Assembly (NCBI RefSeq): GCF_009295825.1
Contig: NZ_WHKF01000001.1
Coordinates: 337,088 to 401,087, forward strand
Length of the DNA: 64,000 bases
Source of the DNA: Marinifilum sp. N1E240
GTDB taxonomy: Bacteria; Bacteroidota; Bacteroidia; Bacteroidales; Marinifilaceae
Direction: 5' to 3'
Both the position numbers and the translations under genes were made by a program. Positions 18,149 through 28,343 of this stretch are shown one piece after another. Under the pieces are notes generated by a model. It saw only the letters and a program-made list of their open reading frames with translations, was not told where the DNA came from and made no database searches. Every line of letters starts with the position of its first letter. Within the stretch, counting starts at the first letter, position 1.

Positions 18149-18388
18149 CAGCAAAATCAGGAATTGTTTTAACTCCAAATTGTGAACTTGCATTAGTCGC
18201 TTCTTTTGAAGCGTAAAATTGAAAAAAAAATATGTATGTTGCACATTGGAATTGAAACATTTTTTTATTTCCTGATGAATATGGAATAAAATTACGAACA
18301 CGATAGTTTAGGGCATTGCCTTAATCGCCCGATAATTCAGGGATTTTCTGAAAGGGGAGATCGGACAACTAAGACAAATTTACAACCA

Positions 18389-18931
18389 ATGAAAACAGTA
18401 AAACTTCTGGATCGAGAGTTTAGAGTATCAATTCCTGCAGAGAAAATTGATAAGGTGATTACCCAAATGGCGGAGAAAATGAATGAAGATTTGAAAGGGA
18501 AAGATCCTTTGTTTATCTGCATCCTTAACGGGTCGTTCATGTTTGCTTCAGATTTAATGAAGCAAATTACAGTTGAGAATTCGCAAATTACCTTTATGCG
18601 ATTATCTTCTTATGAAGGTGGAATGCAGACAACAGGTAAGGTGAAGAAATTAATGGGATTTACCGAGGATTTAAATGATCGTACAGTAGTCTTGTTGGAA
18701 GATATTGTTGATACTGGAATTACAATTTCGAATACTCTTGAGCAAATTCAAGATTACAATGCAAAAGAAGTTTTAGTAGCAACAATGTTATTTAAACCTG
18801 ATGCTTTAATTCGTGACGTAAAGATAGATTACGTAGGTATGGATATTCCTAACGATTTTATTGTTGGTAGAGGTTTGGATTATGATGGAATTGGAAGAAA
18901 CCTTCCAGATATTTATACTGTAATTGAATAA
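18389..18931 (+). CDS. hpt: Hypoxanthine phosphoribosyltransferase
   Basis: Salvages hypoxanthine and guanine to IMP and GMP using PRPP. The 180-residue protein has the PRPP-binding motif VLLEDIVDTGIT at about 97-108 and the IPNDFIVGRGLDY segment near the C-terminus that closes over the base. It ends 3 bp before adk, so hpt-adk form an operon with nucleotide-metabolism logic: salvage makes a nucleotide and adenylate kinase balances the adenylate pool. Confidence 0.95.
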   Translation: MKTVKLLDREFRVSIPAEKIDKVITQMAEKMNEDLKGKDPLFICILNGSFMFASDLMKQITVENSQITFMRLSSYEGGMQTTGKVKKLMGFTEDLNDRTVVLLEDIVDTGITISNTLEQIQDYNAKEVLVATMLFKPDALIRDVKIDYVGMDIPNDFIVGRGLDYDGIGRNLPDIYTVIE

Positions 18932-18934
18932 AGA

Positions 18935-19540
18935 ATGTTGAATATTGTTTTGTTTGGACCTCCGGGCTCAGGTAAAGGAACCCAATCTAAATTAATTCAG
19001 GAAAAATTTGATTTAATTCATTTATCAACTGGTGATGTTTGTCGAGAGGAAATTAAACAAGCTACTCCTGAAGGATTAGAGGCAAAGAGGTTGATCGATG
19101 GGGGGAATTTTTTTCCGGATAAATTGGCGTATCGTATTGTTGAGAAATTTCTTGATAGTAATAGTCAGGCAAGAGGTTTTGTTTATGATGGTATGCCAAG
19201 ACATGAAGGTCAAATTCCAGTGTTTTCGGATATGCTAGCCAAACGAAATGGTATTGTTGATATAGTGGTTGAACTGAAGGTTGAAGAGGAAGAATTGATT
19301 CAGCGTCTTCTGAAAAGAGGAGAAACTTCGGGAAGACCAGATGATAGTGGACGTGAAGTAATTGAAAAGCGTTTGCGAATATATGATGATGTTACTGCAC
19401 CAATTGCGGTAGAATATAAAAAAATGGGAGTTTATCATTCTGTTGATGCCATGGGAACAACAGAGGAAGTTTTGGAACGTATTTCAATTTTGGTAGAATC
19501 TCAATTATCAGTAAAATCTGCATACGCAGAAATACAATAG
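18935..19540 (+). CDS. adk: Adenylate kinase
   Basis: Interconverts AMP, ADP and ATP. The 201-residue protein has the P-loop GPPGSGKGT at 8-16, the AMP-binding STGDVCREE and DGMPRHEGQ segments, and the LID region RGETSGRPDD. The LID is the short form without a zinc finger, common in Bacteroidota. The AMP site reads GDVCREE and GMPRHEG rather than the usual GDMLR and GFPRT, a modest divergence that keeps the key arginines. It lies between hpt and obg with short gaps of 3 and 12 bp. Confidence 0.93.
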   Translation: MLNIVLFGPPGSGKGTQSKLIQEKFDLIHLSTGDVCREEIKQATPEGLEAKRLIDGGNFFPDKLAYRIVEKFLDSNSQARGFVYDGMPRHEGQIPVFSDMLAKRNGIVDIVVELKVEEEELIQRLLKRGETSGRPDDSGREVIEKRLRIYDDVTAPIAVEYKKMGVYHSVDAMGTTEEVLERISILVESQLSVKSAYAEIQ

Positions 19541-19552
19541 AATAGAAAAATT

Positions 19553-20542
19553 ATGTCGGGGTCTAACTTTGTTGATTACGTAAAAATATTTTGTCGCTCC
19601 GGAGCCGGAGGAAATGGTTCTACTCACCTTCATCGTGATAAGTTAACGATGAAAGGAGGACCTGATGGTGGAGATGGTGGACGTGGAGGACACATTATTA
19701 TTCGTGCGAACTCTCAATTGTGGACCTTAATTCATTTGAAGTTTAGTCGTCACATTTTTGGTGGAGATGGTGGTTCTGGTAGTCAGAGTCGCAGTACTGG
19801 TCGAGATGGAGAGGATGAGGTAATTGAGGTTCCATTAGGAACGGTTGCTCGTGATGCTGAGACCGGAGAAGTTATTTTTGATGTAACGGAAGATGGTGAG
19901 GAAAAGATTCTTGTAAAAGGTGGTCGTGGAGGTCTAGGAAACTGGAATTTCCGTTCATCTACCAATCAAACTCCGCGCTATGCACAATCGGGTGGCGAAA
20001 GAGTTGAAAGATCGGTTATTTTGGAATTAAAGGTGTTGGCTGATGTTGGTTTGGTTGGATTCCCAAGTGTGGGAAAATCAACATTACTTTCAGTAGTTTC
20101 GGCTGCAAAACCAAAAATCGCAGAATATCATTTTACAACTTTGGTTCCAAACCTTGGAATTGTAGCATATCGTGACGATCGTTCTTTTGTAATGGCAGAT
20201 ATACCTGGTATTATCGAAGGAGCTCACGAAGGTCGTGGATTAGGTTTGCGATTCTTACGTCATATTGAACGAAATTCAGTTTTACTATTTATGGTGGCTG
20301 CAGATAGTGATGATATTCATAAGGAGTACAAAGTTCTTCTGAATGAGTTAAAGCAGTTTAATCCGGAATTGCTGGATAAGCAAAGATTACTTGCTATTAC
20401 AAAATCAGATATGTTGGATGAGGAGCTAATGGATGAAATAAAAGAAGATTTACCTGAAATTCCATTCGTGTTTATATCATCTGTAGCACAAAAAGGGATG
20501 ATGGAATTGAAAGATATGGTTTGGAAAGCAATCAATCAATAA
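19553..20542 (+). CDS. obg: GTPase Obg/CgtA
   Basis: Essential GTPase linked to 50S ribosome assembly and stress signalling. The 329-residue protein has the glycine-rich Obg domain at 1-160 ([12 protein letters not shown] near 39), then the G domain: G1 [10 protein letters not shown]3 [17 protein letters not shown]4 TKSD and G5 SSVA. The C-terminal OCT domain found in some Firmicutes homologues is absent, as is usual here. Part of the hpt-adk-obg-PAP2 gene run. Confidence 0.96.
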   Translation: MSGSNFVDYVKIFCRSGAGGNGSTHLHRDKLTMKGGPDGGDGGRGGHIIIRANSQLWTLIHLKFSRHIFGGDGGSGSQSRSTGRDGEDEVIEVPLGTVARDAETGEVIFDVTEDGEEKILVKGGRGGLGNWNFRSSTNQTPRYAQSGGERVERSVILELKVLADVGLVGFPSVGKSTLLSVVSAAKPKIAEYHFTTLVPNLGIVAYRDDRSFVMADIPGIIEGAHEGRGLGLRFLRHIERNSVLLFMVAADSDDIHKEYKVLLNELKQFNPELLDKQRLLAITKSDMLDEELMDEIKEDLPEIPFVFISSVAQKGMMELKDMVWKAINQ

Positions 20543-20556
20543 AAAAATAATAGTCA

Positions 20557-21249
20557 ATGGAAACCCTAATTCAACTGGATAAAGAACTTTTAATTTGGCT
20601 GAACAGCCACAATACGCCATTTTGGGATGTTGTAATGATGTTTTTTACCCGCAAAGAGTTTTGGATTCCATTGTATCTTTTATTGCTTTATCAGATATAT
20701 AAATTTAAGGGTAAAGAAGCTGTGTGGTGGATTCTAGGAGCTTTTCTATTAGTATTCCTATGCGATCAGATATCTACTCAGCTTTTCAAAAATGTATTCG
20801 AAAGATTTCGACCAAGTCGTGATCCATCCTTAAAGGGTATGATAAACCTGGTTAGCGGCTACACAGGAGGGAGGTTTGGCTTTGTATCATCTCATGCAAC
20901 CAATTCCTTCGGTTTTGCTTTATTTACCTCTTTACTCTTCAAAAATAGATTATACACATTCTTTGTGTTTTCATGGTCCTTGTTGGTGGTGTACACGAGG
21001 ATTTATTTAGGGGTGCATTTTCCTGGTGATATTATTGGTGGAATGCTTCTAGGTTTACTACTGGGATTTGGTGTTTATAGATTAACCCAATGGTGGACAA
21101 TTAAAAGAGGATTTGCTCAGGTAAAGCTTGGACGAAGAGTAAAAGGAATTGATTATTCTACAGTTTGGCTTATAATTGGAGTAGCTTCCATCGAAATAAT
21201 AACCATATGTCTTTTGGTTAAAAAACTACTTAAATATGGATTGTTCTAA
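20557..21249 (+). CDS. PAP2-family membrane phosphatase
   Basis: 230-residue inner-membrane protein with about six membrane helices. The three phosphatase motifs are visible: KNVFERFRPSRDP (motif 1), VSSHATNSFG (motif 2, with the catalytic histidine; SSHAT instead of PSGHA) and TRIYLGVHFPGD (motif 3). Such enzymes dephosphorylate undecaprenyl diphosphate, phosphatidylglycerol phosphate or phosphatidate; sequence alone does not decide which. It starts 14 bp after obg and is probably the last gene of that operon. No terminator is seen behind it. Confidence 0.88.
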   Translation: METLIQLDKELLIWLNSHNTPFWDVVMMFFTRKEFWIPLYLLLLYQIYKFKGKEAVWWILGAFLLVFLCDQISTQLFKNVFERFRPSRDPSLKGMINLVSGYTGGRFGFVSSHATNSFGFALFTSLLFKNRLYTFFVFSWSLLVVYTRIYLGVHFPGDIIGGMLLGLLLGFGVYRLTQWWTIKRGFAQVKLGRRVKGIDYSTVWLIIGVASIEIITICLLVKKLLKYGLF

Positions 21250-21467
21250 TTCTTATTATCTCACAATATTTCTCGTAAAATCTGTCAATTTAGTATATTA
21301 ATGTTAAGTATATTGCTGTGATTTTCTAAAAATATATATACTTTCTTATTTGGAATCATTTTGGATCACTAGAGTTAATTCGATTGATTTTTAATGAAAT
21401 AAGAATTATTGAGCTGTCCTCTTAGTGCTTATTCTTAGTGCGTTTTAACAGCCTGTTGATAAACAAC

Positions 21468-21499
21468 TTTCTAAGGAATCGTTCTTTTAGCTATATTTG
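21468..21499 (+). promoter_or_regulatory. Candidate promoter for parE
   Basis: TTTC (21468-21471), 20-nt spacer, TATATTTG (21492-21499), 17 nt before the ATG. The -33 is one base off TTTG. A 13-nt direct repeat (TCTTAGTGC at 21420 and 21433) lies just upstream. Confidence 0.5.
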
Positions 21500-21516
21500 T
21501 AAAAACGCGATTTTTC

Positions 21517-23349
21517 ATGACTGCAAAATATTCTGAAGACTCAATACGTACATTAGATTGGAAAGAACACATTCGTAAACGTCCCGGTATGTATATCGGT
21601 AAGCTTGGCGATGGATCTTCTCATGATGATGGTATTTATATTCTAATAAAAGAGGTAATTGATAACTCTATTGATGAGTTTGCCATGGGAATTGGTAAAT
21701 CAATAGAGGTAAGTATTGCCGATAGAAAAGTAACGGTGCGCGACTATGGTCGTGGTATTCCCTTGGGTAAAGTAATTGATGTTACTTCCAAAATGAATAC
21801 CGGAGCAAAATACGATTCAAAAGCCTTTAAAAAATCAGTTGGTTTAAATGGAGTTGGTATAAAAGCGGTAAATGCTTTATCTGATGAATTTATTATAGAA
21901 TCATTTCGCGATGGAGAGGTGAAGAAAGCACAGTTTTGCAGAGGGGCTTTAATTCATGAGGAGGATATTCAGGCAAGTGAAGAAAAAAATGGTGTAAAGA
22001 TTACTTTTCATCCCGATGAAGAGCTGTTTTCGAATTACAGGTTTATTTCAGAGTACATTGAAACGATGCTGAAAAACTATGTGTATTTGAATGCAGGTCT
22101 TTCAATCTATTTCAATGGTCAGCGATTTTTATCCAAAAATGGATTGCTTGATTTATTGAATGAGAATATGAACTCTGAACCTTTGTACAATATTGTACAC
22201 ATGAAAGGGGAAGACATTGAGGTTGCTCTAACACACGGACGCCAGTATGGAGAGGAATACTACTCGTTTGTAAATGGACAGCATACTACGCAGGGTGGAA
22301 CTCATTTAGCTGCCTTCAGAGAAGCTTTAGTAAAAGCCATTCGCGATTTCTACAAAAAAGATTTCGATACTTCTGATATAAGAACGTCAATTATTGCTGC
22401 AATTAGCGTAAAAGTGGAAGAGCCAGTTTTCGAATCGCAAACCAAAACCAAATTGGGTTCTAAGGATATTGGACCTAAAGGTCCTTCGGTTCGTAACTTT
22501 ATTATGGATTTTGTTACTTCAAATTTGGATAACTATCTACATAAAAATCCAGATGTTGCAGAAATCCTTCACAAGAAAATATTAGAATCAGAAAAAGAGC
22601 GTAAAGCCATTTCCGGGATTAAGAAAATAGCAAAAGAGAGAGCGAAAAAAGCAAGTTTACACAATCGTAAGCTTCGCGATTGTCGTGTTCACTTTAACTC
22701 CAAACATGAGCAGAAATCGGAAACATCGATATTTATTACCGAGGGAGATTCTGCGAGTGGTTCAATCACAAAATCAAGAAATGTAAACACACAAGCTGTA
22801 TTTAGTTTGAAAGGTAAACCGTTAAATACTTATGGCTTAACCAAGAAAATTGTTTACGAAAACGAAGAGTTTAATTTGCTTCAGGCAGCTTTGAATATAG
22901 AGGATGGCATGGAAGGTTTGCGTTACAATAATGTGATTATCGCAACGGATGCCGATGTGGATGGTATGCACATTCGCTTATTATTAATTACCTTCTTCCT
23001 TCAATTCTTTCCTGATATTGTGAGAAGTGGACATTTGTATATTTTGCAAACTCCTTTATTTAGAGTAAGAAATAAACGCAAAACAATATATTGCTACTCC
23101 GAAGAGGAGAGAGAAAAAGCAATGAAAAGATTGGGAGCCAAACCTGAAATTACTCGCTTTAAAGGTTTGGGAGAGATATCGCCAGATGAGTTTAAGAACT
23201 TTATCGGAAAAGATATTCGATTGGATCCTGTTGTGATGAAAAAAGATGATTCTGTTTCAGGAATGTTGGAATTTTACATGGGTAAAAATACACCAAACAG
23301 ACAAGAATTTATCATCAAGAATTTGCATGTTGAAAAGGATGAGGTGTAA
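21517..23349 (+). CDS. parE: DNA topoisomerase IV subunit B
   Basis: ATPase subunit of a type IIA topoisomerase that separates linked daughter chromosomes. The 610-residue protein has the GHKL ATPase motifs DNSIDE, DYGRGIP and [14 protein letters not shown], then the Toprim motifs EGDSASG and [12 protein letters not shown]. Pairing with an immediately downstream A subunit that lacks a GyrA box points to ParE rather than GyrB. Length is typical of Bacteroidota ParE. It is separated from parC by 87 bp. Confidence 0.93.
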   Translation: MTAKYSEDSIRTLDWKEHIRKRPGMYIGKLGDGSSHDDGIYILIKEVIDNSIDEFAMGIGKSIEVSIADRKVTVRDYGRGIPLGKVIDVTSKMNTGAKYDSKAFKKSVGLNGVGIKAVNALSDEFIIESFRDGEVKKAQFCRGALIHEEDIQASEEKNGVKITFHPDEELFSNYRFISEYIETMLKNYVYLNAGLSIYFNGQRFLSKNGLLDLLNENMNSEPLYNIVHMKGEDIEVALTHGRQYGEEYYSFVNGQHTTQGGTHLAAFREALVKAIRDFYKKDFDTSDIRTSIIAAISVKVEEPVFESQTKTKLGSKDIGPKGPSVRNFIMDFVTSNLDNYLHKNPDVAEILHKKILESEKERKAISGIKKIAKERAKKASLHNRKLRDCRVHFNSKHEQKSETSIFITEGDSASGSITKSRNVNTQAVFSLKGKPLNTYGLTKKIVYENEEFNLLQAALNIEDGMEGLRYNNVIIATDADVDGMHIRLLLITFFLQFFPDIVRSGHLYILQTPLFRVRNKRKTIYCYSEEEREKAMKRLGAKPEITRFKGLGEISPDEFKNFIGKDIRLDPVVMKKDDSVSGMLEFYMGKNTPNRQEFIIKNLHVEKDEV

Positions 23350-23436
23350 ACGCATTTAAAGAATGTAAATTTAGAAGTAAAGCGAATTCCCATTGGCTTA
23401 GACCAAGAACTCTAACAATTAAACCCTAATTTCTCT

Positions 23437-26043
23437 ATGAGCGAAGAGACAGAAGATATGGAAACACCAGAGGAAATGGAAAATGAGGTAAATGGTGCGC
23501 AATCCGAAGCGATGCGCAATGTTACCTATCTTTCTGGTATGTATCAGGATTGGTTTCTTGATTATGCATCTTATGTAATTTTGGAACGTGCGGTTCCCTA
23601 TGTGAATGATGGATTAAAACCTGTTCAGCGTAGAATATTGCACGCCATGAAACAGCTTGATGATGGCAGATACAATAAAGTTGCTAATATTATTGGTAAT
23701 ACAATGCAGTATCACCCTCATGGAGATGCCTCTATTGGCGATGCACTTGTACAATTAGGACAAAAAGATTTGTTAATTGATACTCAAGGAAACTGGGGAA
23801 ATATACTAACGGGTGACTCTTCGGCTGCACCTCGTTACATTGAAGCGAGATTGTCGAAGTTTGCTTTAGAGGTTCTTTTTAATCCAAAAACTACAAATTG
23901 GAAACAATCTTATGATGGTAGAAACCGTGAACCAATTACACTTCCGGTAAAGTTTCCTTTGCTTTTAGCTCAGGGAGTAGAAGGAATTGCAGTAGGTTTA
24001 GCATCTAAAATTTTGCCTCATAACTTTATTGAATTGATTCAAGCTTGTATTTCCTATTTAAAAGGAGATGAGTTCGAATTGTATCCTGACTTTCCAACTG
24101 CAGGAATGATTGAAGTAAGCCGTTATAATGATGGATTAAGAGGAGGAGCAGTTAAGGTTCGAGCAAAAATTGAAAAGGTTGACAATAAAACCTTAAAAAT
24201 TACTCAGATTCCTTATGGGAAGACTACCACTTCGGTTATTGATTCGATTATTAAGGCAAACGATAAGAGTAAAATCAAGATTAAAAAAATTGATGACAAT
24301 ACTGCTGCTGATGTAGAAATTTTAATTCATTTGGCAACCGGAATTTCATCCGATAAAACAATTGATGCCTTATATGCATTTACAGATTGTGAAATTTCAA
24401 TTTCTCCAAATGCATGTATAATTGAAAATGATACGCCAAAGTTTATTGGAATTGCTGAAATTTTAAGGCGTTCTGCGGATAATACAGTTGCTTTGCTTAA
24501 GCTTGAACTTGAGATTCGAAAGAGTGAGTTGGAAGATGCCTGGCATTATGCATCGCTAGAACGAATTTTTATCGAAAATAGAATTTATCGTGACATTGAG
24601 GAGTGTGAGACTTGGGAATCGGTATTGAAAACTATTGATGATGGTTTAAAGCCGCATACCAAACATTTAATGCGCGCCGTTACACAGGATGATATTGTTC
24701 GTTTAACGGAGATCAAAATCAAGAGAATTTCTAAATTTGATATTGATAAGGCAAAAGATTTCATTCAGTCTATCGAAGATGAAATTGAGGAAATCAATGT
24801 TCATATTGCCAATATTATTCCATTTACCATTCGATATTTCCAGGCAATTAAGAAAAAGTATGGTAAGGGAAGAGAGCGTAAAACGGAAATTAGAAGTTTC
24901 GAAAATATTGTAGCAACAAAAGTTGTTGTCGCAAATCAAAAATTATATATCAATCGCGAAGATGGTTTCATGGGAACTGGTCTTAAAAAGGACGAGTATG
25001 TTTGCGATTGTTCGGATATTGATGACATTATTTTAATCCGAAAAGATGGAACTTACTTTGTAACTAAAGTTTCAGAGAAGTCATTTATTGGAAAAAATAT
25101 CTTGCATATAGCAGTATTTCGTAAGAACGATAAACGAACCATTTACAATGTTGCTTATCGCGATGGAAAAGGAGGAATTTGTTATATCAAAAGATTCTCT
25201 GTGACAAGTATTACTCGTGATAAGGAATACAATTTAACCAAAGGAACTACAGGTTCTAGAATCTTATATTTTAGTGCCAATCCAAATGGAGAAGCAGAAA
25301 TAATTAGAGTAGTTCTTAAGCCTAAGCCGCGTTTAAAGAAGTTAAATTTTGAATTCGATTTTGCTGAATTGGCGGTAAAAGGAAGAGCTTCCATGGGAAA
25401 TATTCTTTCGAGAAATGATGTGCATAAAATCACTTTAAAGCATGAAGGAGTTTCTACTCTTGGAGGTCGAAAAATTTGGTTTGACCCAGATGTTTTAAGA
25501 TTGAATACCGATCAAAGAGGAGATTTCCTTGGCGAATTCATGGGTGATGATAGAATTTTGGTGATTCGTAGAGCAGCAACTTTCCATTTTACTGGATTCG
25601 ATTTAAGTAATCATTACTCTGATACAATAAGTATCATTGAGAAATATGATGCTGAGAAAGTTTGGACAGCTGTGTTCTACGATGCCGATCAGGAATATTA
25701 TTACTTGAAGCGTTTTACAATGGAGGGCAACGGTAAACCTGTTGGATTTATTGGAGAGAATGCAGAAAATAAATTAATGATCTTAACCGACGAACAGTAT
25801 CCACGTTTTGAAATTTCGTTTGGTGGTAAAAACGATGATAGACCTGATGAGGTGATCGAAGGTGCTGAATTTATAGGTGTGAAATCGTTTAAGGCTAGAG
25901 GTAAAAGATTAAGTATTTACGAAATTGATAGGATTAAAGAAATTGATCCCCTTCCACGAGAAAATGAGATTACTAAACAGGAGGATTCAGAAACTCAATT
26001 AGAAGTTGTTGAGGCAAAGGGAGATGATAATCAGAAGAATTAA
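23437..26043 (+). CDS. parC: DNA topoisomerase IV subunit A
   Basis: Cleavage-and-rejoining subunit of topoisomerase IV. In the 868-residue protein the active-site tyrosine lies in AAPRYIEARLSKF (about residue 126). The winged-helix region (NDGLKPVQRRIL) precedes it, a coiled-coil tower follows, and a C-terminal beta-pinwheel covers about 500-820. No GyrA box is seen, which supports ParC over GyrA. The tail after about 830 is acidic and low-complexity. It is followed by a clear terminator 12 bp past the stop. Confidence 0.93.
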   Translation: MSEETEDMETPEEMENEVNGAQSEAMRNVTYLSGMYQDWFLDYASYVILERAVPYVNDGLKPVQRRILHAMKQLDDGRYNKVANIIGNTMQYHPHGDASIGDALVQLGQKDLLIDTQGNWGNILTGDSSAAPRYIEARLSKFALEVLFNPKTTNWKQSYDGRNREPITLPVKFPLLLAQGVEGIAVGLASKILPHNFIELIQACISYLKGDEFELYPDFPTAGMIEVSRYNDGLRGGAVKVRAKIEKVDNKTLKITQIPYGKTTTSVIDSIIKANDKSKIKIKKIDDNTAADVEILIHLATGISSDKTIDALYAFTDCEISISPNACIIENDTPKFIGIAEILRRSADNTVALLKLELEIRKSELEDAWHYASLERIFIENRIYRDIEECETWESVLKTIDDGLKPHTKHLMRAVTQDDIVRLTEIKIKRISKFDIDKAKDFIQSIEDEIEEINVHIANIIPFTIRYFQAIKKKYGKGRERKTEIRSFENIVATKVVVANQKLYINREDGFMGTGLKKDEYVCDCSDIDDIILIRKDGTYFVTKVSEKSFIGKNILHIAVFRKNDKRTIYNVAYRDGKGGICYIKRFSVTSITRDKEYNLTKGTTGSRILYFSANPNGEAEIIRVVLKPKPRLKKLNFEFDFAELAVKGRASMGNILSRNDVHKITLKHEGVSTLGGRKIWFDPDVLRLNTDQRGDFLGEFMGDDRILVIRRAATFHFTGFDLSNHYSDTISIIEKYDAEKVWTAVFYDADQEYYYLKRFTMEGNGKPVGFIGENAENKLMILTDEQYPRFEISFGGKNDDRPDEVIEGAEFIGVKSFKARGKRLSIYEIDRIKEIDPLPRENEITKQEDSETQLEVVEAKGDDNQKN

Positions 26044-26055
26044 AATATAATCGGG

Positions 26056-26082
26056 ACAGGTGCTTATTGTACCTGTTTTTAT
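26056..26082 (+). terminator. Terminator after parC
   Basis: 6-bp stem ACAGGT/ACCTGT (26056-26061 with 26071-26076), 9-nt loop, then a T-rich tail. It ends only about 12 nt before the aroK ATG. Confidence 0.65.
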
Positions 26083-26094
26083 TTGATAACTATT

Positions 26095-26616
26095 ATGCGA
26101 ATATTTTTGGTAGGATATATGGGCTGCGGGAAGTCACGCTGGGGTAAAATGATCGCGGATTACTATGCTTATAATTTTGTTGATTTGGATAGTTTGATTG
26201 AAGAAAGAGAAAACTTATCTATTCCAGAGATATTTGCCAAATTTAATGAAAGTGGTTTTCGTAAACGTGAAAATGAAGCTTTATATTCCATTTCTGATTT
26301 AGAAAACACAATAATTTCCACTGGTGGAGGTGCGCCCTGTTTTAATAATAATATGGAGATAATGAACTCTTTGGGTGCCACATTATATATCGAAGCCTCA
26401 CCAGAGTTGTTGAGAGAGAGAATTACTGAATCGAAAACGGAACGACCATTGGTTAAGAATTTGTCTCAAGATGATTTGTTAGAGTATATCAAGAGACATC
26501 TTCAGAACAGATTGCCTTTTTATCATCAGGCAAAACACAAAATTGTTTCGGGCAATTTGGAATTATCCGATTTTATCAAATTGCTTGAGCCGATTATAAA
26601 TACTGCAAATCGGTAA
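26095..26616 (+). CDS. aroK: Shikimate kinase
   Basis: Phosphorylates shikimate in aromatic amino-acid synthesis. The 173-residue protein has the P-loop GYMGCGKS at 7-14, the DLDSLIEE motif with shikimate-binding aspartate, FRKRENEAL with the binding arginine, and STGGGAPC. The ATG at 26095 is used because a TTG four codons upstream lies in the terminator tail. Its 3' end overlaps the convergent HAD gene by 23 bp. The short gap after a terminator leaves its promoter unclear. Confidence 0.94.
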   Translation: MRIFLVGYMGCGKSRWGKMIADYYAYNFVDLDSLIEERENLSIPEIFAKFNESGFRKRENEALYSISDLENTIISTGGGAPCFNNNMEIMNSLGATLYIEASPELLRERITESKTERPLVKNLSQDDLLEYIKRHLQNRLPFYHQAKHKIVSGNLELSDFIKLLEPIINTANR

Positions 26617-27247
26617 TAGAAAATTCTTCCAGGCTGTTAAGTGTTTTATCAGCAATAATAAATTTATCCAGATTTGTTGCTTCTTGTTCTGGAATAGCAA
26701 TACATTTCATATTAGCTGCTAAAGCGGATATAACACCATTTAAAGAATCTTCAAAAACAAGGCAATCATTGGGTTTTACATTTAGCATTTTTGCTGCTGA
26801 GATAAAGGTTTGAGGATGGGGCTTGCCATATTCTTCAAATTCTGCAGAGTGAACAACTTCAAAATAAGATTTGATAGCAAGTTTATCTAATACAGCCTCA
26901 ATTATTCTAAGCTTTGATGAAGATGCAAGTCCTATTTTATAGGATGATTTTTGGAATGAATTTAAAGTATCAAGTACCCCCGGAATGGCTTCTCCTTTTT
27001 CTCTAACCAATTCAATTACATTATCAACAATTTCAATAACGACTTGTTCTTTCGATTTTCCATTCCATTGCTGCATTTCCCACATCACATCAACAACTTC
27101 ATCAATTCTTTTCCCCATGAATTTTTCGAACATTGCCTTATTGGTCTTAATACCAAGAGAATTGAATACTTTGGTTTCACTTTCTTGCCAAAAAGGTTCT
27201 GAGTTAATCAACAATCCATCCATATCGAAAATAACAGCTTTTATCAT
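26594..27247 (-). CDS. HAD hydrolase, beta-phosphoglucomutase-like
   Basis: 217 residues. The HAD nucleophile motif DMDGLLINSEPFW starts at residue 8. The helical cap follows. SSSKL (motif II), KPHPQTFISA (motif III lysine) and VFEDSLNGVISA (motif IV acidic residue) complete the site. The pattern matches the beta-phosphoglucomutase/HxpB (YniC) group, which act on sugar phosphates; whether it is a mutase or a phosphatase is not clear. Its last 23 bp overlap the end of aroK on the other strand. Confidence 0.87.
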   Translation of the reverse strand: MIKAVIFDMDGLLINSEPFWQESETKVFNSLGIKTNKAMFEKFMGKRIDEVVDVMWEMQQWNGKSKEQVVIEIVDNVIELVREKGEAIPGVLDTLNSFQKSSYKIGLASSSKLRIIEAVLDKLAIKSYFEVVHSAEFEEYGKPHPQTFISAAKMLNVKPNDCLVFEDSLNGVISALAANMKCIAIPEQEATNLDKFIIADKTLNSLEEFSITDLQYL

Positions 27248-27269
27248 CCTTGTATATTTTAATAAGCCC

Positions 27270-27277
27270 CAAATTTA
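27270..27277 (-). promoter_or_regulatory. -7 promoter motif for the HAD gene
   Basis: TAAATTTG on the minus strand, 22 nt before the ATG. No -33 found. Confidence 0.4.
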
Positions 27278-27373
27278 CTTCTTTTCGCTATTGTTGTATT
27301 TTTATCAACTCTTATCAAATTGTTAATAATTGTTAAATCTAGAATAGCCGAAGTATAAAGGTCTCGAATTTTT

Positions 27374-27381
27374 TAAATTTG
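27374..27381 (+). promoter_or_regulatory. -7 promoter motif for gldA
   Basis: TAAATTTG, 26 nt before the gldA ATG at 27408; divergent from the HAD promoter. No -33 found. Confidence 0.4.
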
Positions 27382-27407
27382 TTAAGAACCAAAGATATTA
27401 TTTGTTT

Positions 27408-28337
27408 ATGGATATTGTTGTTGAGCATTTGACTAAAAGATATGGTCCACAAAAGGCTGTAGATAATGTGTCTTTTCGCGTTAAGGCAGGTGAAGTTTTA
27501 GGCTTTTTGGGTCCTAATGGCGCAGGAAAAACAACTACAATGAAAGCTATTGCTTGTTATATTATACCTGAGGAAGGTGATATAAAGGTTGGTGGTTATT
27601 CAATTCATGAGCATCCGGGTACAATTAAGAAAAACATTGGTTATTTACCTGAAAACAATCCTTTGTATGATGATATGAATATCATTGATTTTTTGGAGTT
27701 TATAGCTAAGATTCACGATGTTCCGAAATATTTGATACCTGAAAGAATATTGGATATGATTCGAACTTGTGGATTGGAAGGAGAGAAGCATAAGTTAATC
27801 AGTGAATTATCAAAAGGTTATCAGCAAAGAGTTGGTTTGGCTCAGGCATTAATTCATGACCCTGAAATTTTAATTTTAGATGAGCCTACAACAGGATTAG
27901 ATCCCAATCAGATTGTAGAAATTCGTGAGTTGATAAAAAGAATTGGAAAAGAGAAAACGGTAATATTGAGTTCTCATATACTTGCTGAAGTTGAAGCAAC
28001 TTGCGATAGAATTTTAATCATTAATAATGGAAGAATTGTTGTTGATGGAACAGCGGAGGAACTGAGAAAACAAGCTGCAGGTAATGAGATCTTAAAGTTA
28101 GGTGTTCAAGGTGGTGATGTGAATGAAATTTTTGAATGTCTTGTCAATATCGAAACGATTGAAACAGTCGATTTTATTGATGCTGATAAGCAAATATTCG
28201 AAATACAATCAATTGCTGACACTTCTTCGGTAAAGGCAATATTCGACGCTTGTGTACAAAACAATTACTATATTTCAGAATTAACACCAAACGAAACTAA
28301 ATTGGAAGATATTTTCCGAGAATTAACTCTTCATTAA
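27408..28337 (+). CDS. gldA: Gliding-motility ABC transporter ATP-binding protein GldA
   Basis: ATPase of the GldAFG transporter of Bacteroidota. The 309-residue protein has Walker A GPNGAGKTTT at about 35-44, signature LSKGYQQRVGLAQ, Walker B LILDEPTTGLDP and the H-loop SSHIL. About 90 residues follow the ATPase core, as usual for GldA. The ATG at 27408 is taken rather than a TTG two codons earlier. It is followed at once by gldF and gldG, which makes GldA more likely than a generic ABC ATPase. Confidence 0.92.
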   Translation: MDIVVEHLTKRYGPQKAVDNVSFRVKAGEVLGFLGPNGAGKTTTMKAIACYIIPEEGDIKVGGYSIHEHPGTIKKNIGYLPENNPLYDDMNIIDFLEFIAKIHDVPKYLIPERILDMIRTCGLEGEKHKLISELSKGYQQRVGLAQALIHDPEILILDEPTTGLDPNQIVEIRELIKRIGKEKTVILSSHILAEVEATCDRILIINNGRIVVDGTAEELRKQAAGNEILKLGVQGGDVNEIFECLVNIETIETVDFIDADKQIFEIQSIADTSSVKAIFDACVQNNYYISELTPNETKLEDIFRELTLH

Positions 28338-28343
28338 ATAAGT

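Noticed and set aside
24703-25433. Leftward open frames inside parC
   Set aside because: Short, antisense to a strongly conserved gene, no motifs or start signals; shadows of the parC coding frame.
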